From the NCBI GenBank assembly GCA_001950395.1, contig BDLO01000001.1:1153979-1217978 (forward strand): DNA of 64,000 nucleotides. The letters run 5' to 3'. Of the stretch, positions 62,965-64,000 are shown one piece after another. Made by a program: the position numbers and the translations under genes. The notes beneath the pieces were generated by a model. The model saw nothing but the letters and a program-made list of their open reading frames with translations, had not been told where the DNA came from and did not search any database. Within the stretch, counting starts at the first letter, position 1. The number at the start of each line of letters is the position of its first letter. Origin of the DNA: Coriobacteriaceae bacterium EMTCatB1. GTDB taxonomy: Bacteria; Actinomycetota; Coriobacteriia; Anaerosomatales; Anaerosomataceae.

Positions 62965-64000
62965 GATCGTACGCCTCCTTCCTGCTGCGCCCCCGCGGGG
63001 TGCAGCACGACTGCCTGTGTCTTGTACCCAAGCGGGGCGAACGGCTTGCCGCCGTTGCCGTAGAACTTGCCGAAGAACTCCACGAACTGCAGGCGCGCCG
63101 GATGCACGAACGCGCCGAGCAGGTTGATCACCACGTTGAAGGTGTGCCCGCCCACGAACACGAGCGCGGCGAGCACTGCCACGATTGCTCCGAAGACGAC
63201 GCCCGCCGGACCCTTCGAGAACAGCCCGGAGGCGCCGCTCCACACGAGGTTCGCCAAGATGTTGAAGACCATGCCCACGAGCGCGCTCGACAGACCCAAC
63301 GCGGCCAGACGCGTGTAGCTCAAGATGTCGCCGAGGAACGACGTCATCCCGTACACGGCGTACGCGCCGCCAAGCAGCCCGGCGACCGCTCGCTTCACGC
63401 TCTTCGAAGCCGCGAGGCCGGCGACAGTCGCCGCGAGCAGCGCCCAGCCCACCGCGGCAGGCCCGCCGAAGGCAAGCGCCGCAAGCCACGCCAGGAAGAG
63501 CGCGAGCCACGCTCCTCCAAGCGCGCGGTCCCACGCTGGGACCCCTTCGTCCTTCGCAAGCGCCGCCTCGATCGCGTGCCCCTTGAGCAGCATCGTTACG
63601 CCAAGCCCGATCGCCAGCGCCCATCCTGCAGCGCCCCGAACCGCCGCCGCCACGCCGATGAGCACGGCGAGCAGTATCGTCGAGAGCTGGTCGCCTATCG
63701 CCGAGGCGTAGTCCTGCCGCTTCGCCGCGTCGTAGGCCGCCACGAGCACGCCGAAGAACACCTGGACGACGCCGATGACGATCGTGAGCACGAGGAAGTC
63801 CGTGAGCTGCCCCAAAGGATCGATGAGCCGCGGCACCGGCACCACTGCCCGAACCGCGTCGTAGTCGAGCGCGAAGTACGACCCGAACGCCGCGCCAGCG
63901 ACCGCCGCTCCCGCCCCGCCGATCATCATGAGGTCGCAGAACCGCTTCACGCCGGACGCGACGTCGATCCGGTGCTTGATGAACCAGAAGCCGGCGATGA
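62961..64000 (-). CDS. atpI: V/A-type ATPase subunit I (a-type), 5' part outside the window
   Basis: The visible 346 codons are the membrane C-terminal half of subunit I, with six to seven helices; the frame is open through the window edge (residues IAGFWFIKHRIDVASGVKRF at the edge). GMTSFLGDILSYTRLAALGLSSA in outline contains the conserved SYxRLxALGL motif with the arginine opposite the K-ring glutamate. The N-terminal cytosolic half lies outside. It begins the visible operon. Confidence 0.92.
   Translation of the reverse strand, partial: IAGFWFIKHRIDVASGVKRFCDLMMIGGAGAAVAGAAFGSYFALDYDAVRAVVPVPRLIDPLGQLTDFLVLTIVIGVVQVFFGVLVAAYDAAKRQDYASAIGDQLSTILLAVLIGVAAAVRGAAGWALAIGLGVTMLLKGHAIEAALAKDEGVPAWDRALGGAWLALFLAWLAALAFGGPAAVGWALLAATVAGLAASKSVKRAVAGLLGGAYAVYGMTSFLGDILSYTRLAALGLSSALVGMVFNILANLVWSGASGLFSKGPAGVVFGAIVAVLAALVFVGGHTFNVVINLLGAFVHPARLQFVEFFGKFYGNGGKPFAPLGYKTQAVVLHPAGAQQEGGVRS

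Overview
The window is GC-rich and densely coded, with many GTG starts and 1-11 nt gene overlaps. It looks like an anaerobic or facultative actinobacterium, perhaps Coriobacteriia/Anaerosomatales. That placement is inferred from three things seen together: futalosine-route menaquinone genes, a V/A-type ATPase operon and a very large multihaem cytochrome c. No rRNA gene, transposase or CRISPR array was seen. One tRNA gene (initiator tRNA-Met) is present.

Region by region. 0-4.6 kb: a C_GCAxxG_C_C redox-type protein, then a glycine-betaine/choline-type ABC importer (binding protein, long permease, ATPase, second permease). 4.7-12.8 kb: menaquinone genes mqnE-mqnA-mqnC, a GT4 glycosyltransferase, a DUF2905 protein, an NDH-2-like dehydrogenase, and an MTA-phosphorylase-like protein overlapping an amidohydrolase that may complete the aminofutalosine branch. 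12.8-17.9 kb (minus): livFGMHK branched-chain amino-acid importer with a strong hairpin between livK and livH. 18.1-19.3 kb: a ferredoxin:thioredoxin-reductase catalytic domain fused to a Rieske domain, overlapping a glutaredoxin. 20.2-24.3 kb: btuF-btuC-btuD-cobO behind a clear cobalamin riboswitch and terminator. 24.5-30.2 kb: lipid-type genes (alpha-oxoamine synthase, patatin, CDP-alcohol phosphatidyltransferase, HtrB/PatA-like acyltransferase, large GNAT-fold protein).

30.2-44.0 kb is a defence island with visibly lower GC. Two minus-strand genes (an unknown protein and a CBS-HEPN fusion) face a tight six-gene plus-strand operon: DUF4338 (DruA-like) protein, NurA nuclease, HerA ATPase, UvrD-type helicase with a RecB/Cas4-like iron-sulfur nuclease domain, type III Mod methyltransferase and type III Res helicase-nuclease. 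I do not recognise this combination as a named system, and it is the main candidate for a new one. A frameshifted DUF488 gene marks its right edge.

44.1-55.5 kb: an ABC-2/NatAB-type exporter, tRNA-fMet, a secreted unknown protein, a 16-haem-motif secreted cytochrome whose signal peptide is one base out of frame with the rest, an NlpC/P60 peptidase and tldD-tldE. 55.5-64 kb (minus): the V/A-type ATPase operon I-K-E-C-F-A-B-(small 2-TM protein)-D, with Na+-type ligand residues in subunit K. An 871-bp mntA-hepT (MNT/HEPN) cassette sits at the 3' end of the subunit D gene, bounded by a perfect 25-bp direct repeat. The outer copy belongs to a displaced alternative 3' end of the D gene, which suggests an insertion that rebuilt its target gene.
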